The notes beneath the pieces were generated by a model. It had not been told where the DNA came from. It searched no databases and was given only the letters and a program-made list of their open reading frames with translations. Of a DNA stretch of 6,485 bases, positions 4,270-6,485 are shown piece after piece; within the stretch, counting starts at the first letter, position 1, and each line of letters opens with the position of its first letter. The translations under genes and the position numbers were made by a program. The stretch comes from an uncultured Eubacteriales bacterium (GTDB lineage Bacteria; Bacillota; Clostridia; Monoglobales; Monoglobaceae), in contig URZD01000126.1 of the NCBI GenBank assembly GCA_900552305.1, positions 1 to 6,485 on the forward strand, given 5' to 3'.

Positions 4270-4965
4270 ATGAAGAAGGGAAAAAAATATCAAGACAGTG
4301 TTAAGCTTATCGAAAAAGGCAAGCTCTATGACTCGGCTGAGGCTCTTGATCTTGTTTGCAAGACATCAAAGGCTAAGTTTGACGAAACTGTCGAGATTCA
4401 CGTTAAGTTAGGCGTTGACTCCAGACACGCTGACCAGCAGGTCAGAGGTGCAGTTGTTCTCCCTAACGGAACAGGTAAAAACATCAAGGTACTTGTTTTT
4501 GCTAAGGAAGGCAAGGCTGAAGAGGCAAAGGCTGCCGGCGCTGACTATGTAGGCGCAGAGGACCTTGTACACAAGATTCAGTCAGAGAACTGGTTTGATT
4601 TCGACGTTGTTGTTGCAACTCCCGATATGATGGGCGTTGTCGGCAGAATAGGTAAGACACTCGGTCCTAAGGGACTTATGCCGAGTCCGAAGGCGGGTAC
4701 GGTTACTCCGGATGTTACCCGTGCGGTTTCCGAAATTAAATCAGGTAAAATTGAGTACAGACTTGACAAGACAAACATTATCCATTGTCCTTTGGGCAAG
4801 GCTTCATTCGGCAAGGATAAGCTCGCAGAGAACTTTAACGCACTTATGGGCGCTATCGTTAAGGCAAAGCCGGCTGCGGCAAAGGGTCAGTATCTCAGAT
4901 CTGTTACCGTTGCTTCCACAATGGGACCCGGTATCAGAATCAGCACTTCAAAGCTGGACGCATAA
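4270..4965 (+). CDS. rplA: Large-subunit ribosomal protein L1
   Basis: A 231-residue protein of usual length. Conserved stretches include LPNGTGKNIKVLVFAKEGKA (64-83), ADYVGAEDLV (91-100), the middle-domain block TPDMMGVVGRIGKTLGPKGL (117-136) followed by MPSPKAGTVT, and the C-terminal GQYLRSVTVASTMGPGIRI (206-224). L1 binds the mobile L1 stalk of 23S rRNA and helps deacylated tRNA leave the E site; in many bacteria it also represses its own mRNA. The start at 4270 has AGGAGG 8 bases upstream. The stop is 12 bases before the rplJ -35 box, with no terminator between, so some readthrough into rplJ-rplL is likely. Confidence 0.98.
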   Translation: MKKGKKYQDSVKLIEKGKLYDSAEALDLVCKTSKAKFDETVEIHVKLGVDSRHADQQVRGAVVLPNGTGKNIKVLVFAKEGKAEEAKAAGADYVGAEDLVHKIQSENWFDFDVVVATPDMMGVVGRIGKTLGPKGLMPSPKAGTVTPDVTRAVSEIKSGKIEYRLDKTNIIHCPLGKASFGKDKLAENFNALMGAIVKAKPAAAKGQYLRSVTVASTMGPGIRISTSKLDA

Positions 4966-4977
4966 TTAAAATTACTC

Positions 4978-5006
4978 TTGACAATCGCGTCAAGGTGTGA
5001 TATTAT
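4978..5006 (+). promoter_or_regulatory. Promoter of rplJ-rplL
   Basis: Perfect -35 TTGACA (4978-4983), 17-bp spacer, -10 TATTAT (5001-5006); predicted start about 5013. A 6-bp inverted repeat CTTGAC/GTCAAG (4977-4982 and 4989-4994) overlaps the -35 box. It could be an operator or simply a small RNA hairpin at the end of the rplA message. Confidence 0.85.
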
Positions 5007-5012
5007 GTAATA

Positions 5013-5115
5013 GTTTAATAACGCTTCCACAGACAGCAGGTGGTTTTTGCCGTAAATCCTGCCGAGGATATATAAATCGCTTGTTAAAGCTTTTATGAGA
5101 TTGTTTTCATAGCAT
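5013..5115 (+). promoter_or_regulatory. L10 (rplJ) leader RNA
   Basis: The leader has the core of the known ribosomal protein L10 leader: ACAGACAGCAGGTGG (about 5029-5043) and, after a small loop, CCGTAAATCCTGCCGAGG (5050-5067). GCAGG (5036-5040) pairs with CCTGC (5058-5062), with the conserved TAAATCC strand opposite. In Bacillus the L10-L12 complex binds this element. CGAGGATATAT (5063-5073) can also pair with ATATATCCCTCG (5114-5125, one bulged base), the upstream arm of the terminator, so antiterminator and terminator exclude each other. Confidence 0.88.
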
Positions 5116-5155
5116 ATATCCCTCGCAAATGTTTGTGAGGGATATGTTTTTATAT
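5116..5155 (+). terminator. Attenuator terminator upstream of rplJ
   Basis: A 14-bp stem ATATCCCTCGCAAA (5116-5129) and TTTGTGAGGGATAT (5132-5145), with one G-U pair, is followed by GTTTTTATATT. It lies between the L10 leader and the rplJ ribosome binding site with no gene ending beside it, the expected position for an attenuator. It would also dampen readthrough from rplA. Confidence 0.9.
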
Positions 5156-5210
5156 TAAAGTGAAGCGTTACGCCCCTTTTGGAGCGGAAAATTTGAAAGG
5201 AGGAAACGTA

Positions 5211-5714
5211 ATGCCAAGTGAGAAAGTTTTAGAAAGTAAAAAAGCCGTTGTTGCTGAAATTACGGAAAGACTGAAAAATGCACAGGCCGGCGTTCTTGCC
5301 GACTACAGAGGTCTTACGGTTGCTCAGGATACCGAGCTGCGTAAGAAACTCAGAGAAGCGGGTGTTGAGTATACTATCGTAAAGAATACTCTTACACGTT
5401 TCGCGGCAAACGAGGTTGGTCTTAGCGAGCTGGATCCGATTCTTCACGGTCCTACGGCTCTTGCAACAAGCAGTGATGACGTTGTTGCTCCGGCAAAGGT
5501 TTTGGTTGAGTTTGCAAAGGCAAACGAGCAGCTTGAAATCAAGGCGGGTTTTGTTGACGGTAAAGTTATCGACGTAGACGAGGTTAAGGTATACGCAAGC
5601 ATTCCGAGCAAGGAAGTTCTTATTTCCAAGATGATGGGCAGCTTGCAGGCGCCTATCGGAAACCTTGTCAGAACTCTGGACGCTATTGCAAAGAAAGACG
5701 CAAGCGCAGAGTAA
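5211..5714 (+). CDS. rplJ: Large-subunit ribosomal protein L10
   Basis: A 167-residue protein. The N-terminal rRNA-binding domain (1-about 130) shows KVLESKKAVVAEI, the conserved DYRGLTVAQDTELRKKLREA (31-50), and YTIVKNTLTRFA (54-65). The C-terminal helix (about 134-162, KEVLISKMMGSLQAPIG onward) carries the docking sites for L7/L12 dimers. The start is the ATG at 5211, with AAAGGAGG 7 bases upstream; an upstream ATG at 5160 would add 17 unrelated residues and overlap this site. L10 forms the base of the ribosomal stalk that recruits translation factors and, bound to L12, controls its own leader. Confidence 0.97.
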   Translation: MPSEKVLESKKAVVAEITERLKNAQAGVLADYRGLTVAQDTELRKKLREAGVEYTIVKNTLTRFAANEVGLSELDPILHGPTALATSSDDVVAPAKVLVEFAKANEQLEIKAGFVDGKVIDVDEVKVYASIPSKEVLISKMMGSLQAPIGNLVRTLDAIAKKDASAE

Positions 5715-5795
5715 TTATAATTGTAAAGTTATTACAATTACAAGTTTTATCGGGATTTGCCCGAAATATAATTTAATTCATGGAGGATAAATAAA
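5715..5795 (+). promoter_or_regulatory. rplJ-rplL spacer with two small hairpins
   Basis: TAATTGTAA (5718-5726) pairs with TTACAATTA (5732-5740), and TCGGG (5750-5754) pairs with CCCGA (5760-5764). The first is followed by ACAAGTTTTATC, too weak for efficient termination, as expected because L12 is needed in excess over L10. The hairpins may protect the rplL message or mark a processing site. GGAGG (5782-5786) is the rplL ribosome binding site. Confidence 0.4.
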
Positions 5796-6167
5796 ATGGC
5801 TGATGTAGCAAAGTTGGTTGAAGAAATTAAGACACTTTCACTTCTGGAAGTAAATGATTTGGTAAAAGCATTAGAGGAAGAGTTCGGCGTATCCGCTGCT
5901 GCTCCCGTTATGGTTGCAGGCGCTGCGGGCGGCGCAGGCGAGGCTGCTGCTGAGAAGACAGAGTTTGACGTAGTTCTTACTGCTGCAGGCGACAACAAGA
6001 TTAAGGTTATCAAGGTTGTCAGAGAAATCACAGGTCTTGGTCTTGCTGAGGCAAAGGCTGCTGTTGACGGCGCTCCTAAGACTCTTAAAGAGGCTGTTTC
6101 TAAGGAAGATGCTGAGAAGTTCAAGGCACAGCTCGAAGAAGTTGGCGCAGGCGTTGAGCTTAAGTAA
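5796..6167 (+). CDS. rplL: Large-subunit ribosomal protein L7/L12
   Basis: A 123-residue acidic protein of standard size. The N-terminal dimerisation domain (1-about 32, VAKLVEEIKTLSLLEVNDLV) binds L10. A flexible Ala/Gly-rich hinge (about 33-53) follows, then the C-terminal domain (54-123) that contacts elongation factors, with EKTEFDVVLTAAGDNKIKVI, VREITGLGLAEAKAAVDGAP (75-94) and the final EEVGAGVELK. Multiple L7/L12 dimers form the ribosomal stalk. GGAGG lies 9 bases upstream of the ATG. It is the last gene of the block, ended by the terminator at 6185-6215. Confidence 0.98.
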   Translation: MADVAKLVEEIKTLSLLEVNDLVKALEEEFGVSAAAPVMVAGAAGGAGEAAAEKTEFDVVLTAAGDNKIKVIKVVREITGLGLAEAKAAVDGAPKTLKEAVSKEDAEKFKAQLEEVGAGVELK

Positions 6168-6184
6168 TTCAATTCTGAATTTTT

Positions 6185-6215
6185 TAAGGCGGTCGAATGA
6201 CCGCCTTATTTTTTT
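6185..6215 (+). terminator. Strong intrinsic terminator after rplL
   Basis: AAGGCGGTC (6186-6194) pairs perfectly with GACCGCCTT (6199-6207) around a GAAT loop, extended by T6185-A6208, and is followed by seven T residues (6209-6215). It starts 18 bases after the rplL stop codon. Confidence 0.95.
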
Positions 6216-6396
6216 GTAATTTTATAGGTTTATAAATCCTTAAGTATTCGTTTTGCGGATATTTGGGGATTTTTTGTTGTAAAGCATCTTGTGTTTTCAA
6301 AAGAGTTTTTATGTCTAAAACAACTATTATCAATATTTTATTACGAAATTAGTTTGTTTTAATTATTCTCGTTCCTTAGTTTTGTGTAATTTTTCG
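6216..6396. other. AT-rich region without a gene
   Basis: No credible gene, promoter pair or known RNA is seen. The only ATG frame with any purine-rich upstream sequence is 14 codons including the stop (6311-6352), preceded by AAGAG. There is no trace of rpoB, which commonly follows rplL. Confidence 0.6.
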
Positions 6397-6485
6397 CCGC
6401 ACTTCCGATAATCGGAATTATCGGAAGTGAACCGTACGCGCGGGGGAGCCGGGCGGGCGGAGGAAAAAAGGTTTGCATAAATACA
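6397..6485. repeat. Right arm of terminal inverted repeat (dispersed-repeat copy)
   Basis: Reverse complement of 1-89 with two mismatches. It contains the palindrome CACTTCCGATAAT/ATTATCGGAAGTG (6399-6411 and 6416-6428) with a CGGA loop, then a G-rich tract and an AGGAAAAAAGG stretch. The outer GTACGG/CCGTAC pairing of the left copy is not complete here: CCGTAC is present at 6432-6437, but the sequence before 6397 is unrelated. The window ends inside the repeat. Confidence 0.85.

Noticed and set aside
5160..5210. Longer L10 start.
   Set aside because: The extra 17 residues do not resemble L10, and AAAGGAGG (5196-5203) serves the ATG at 5211.
6311..6352. A 13-residue peptide frame after the rplL terminator.
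   Set aside because: Very short, weak AAGAG upstream, no promoter; expected by chance in AT-rich DNA.
1..6485. The whole window as a transposon with terminal inverted repeats.
   Set aside because: The interior is conserved core chromosomal genes with no transposase or integrase, and the 55-base exact end identity fits an assembly break at a repeat better.

Overview
The window is ordinary chromosomal core sequence from a low-to-moderate G+C Gram-positive bacterium, most likely a gut-type Clostridia member. This is inferred from the gene order rpmG-secE-nusG-rplK-rplA-rplJ-rplL, an FMN-riboswitch-controlled RibU, a YkvI-family membrane protein, strong AGGAGG-type ribosome binding sites and AT-rich spacers. 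The genus cannot be told from this alone. I see no new multi-gene system, phage, CRISPR array or tRNA/rRNA gene. The interest lies in the non-coding layer: four or five RNA control elements in 6.5 kb, and an inverted repeat at the two ends.

Layout. 1-89: one arm of an inverted repeat that returns, reversed, at 6397-6485. 90-446: AT-rich, no gene, with several promoter-like sites; the best one (minus strand, 180-208) fires leftward out of the window. 447-986 (minus): ribU, the riboflavin-binding subunit of an ECF transporter, preceded by a complete control unit of promoter (1266-1293), FMN riboswitch (1091-1254) and intrinsic terminator (1011-1073). 1309-2358 (minus): a ten-helix YkvI-family membrane protein. 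2359-2585: divergent region with a strong rightward promoter at 2460-2488.

2586-6167 (plus): the translation/transcription block. rpmG (L33), secE and nusG form the first unit. A 253-nt structured gap with a candidate internal promoter leads to rplK-rplA (L11-L1). Each of these two genes has, just upstream, an RNA element copying the L1-binding site of 23S rRNA (GUGGGAGG ... CCAC). rplJ-rplL (L10-L7/L12) has its own promoter (4978-5006) and an L10-type leader whose antiterminator and terminator can both be read from the sequence. A strong terminator at 6185-6215 closes the block. 6216-6396 is AT-rich with no gene: rpoB, the usual next gene in Firmicutes, does not begin before the window ends.

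How it works together. The ribosomal genes look autoregulated: free L1 would bind the leaders of rplK and rplA, and free L10-L12 complex would favour termination ahead of rplJ. SecE (translocon) and NusG (elongation factor) are co-transcribed with L33. On the minus strand, FMN would shut off riboflavin uptake by RibU. The two window ends are identical (reversed) for exactly 55 bases before the first mismatch, which suggests that an assembly stopped at a dispersed repeat rather than that the window is a mobile element.
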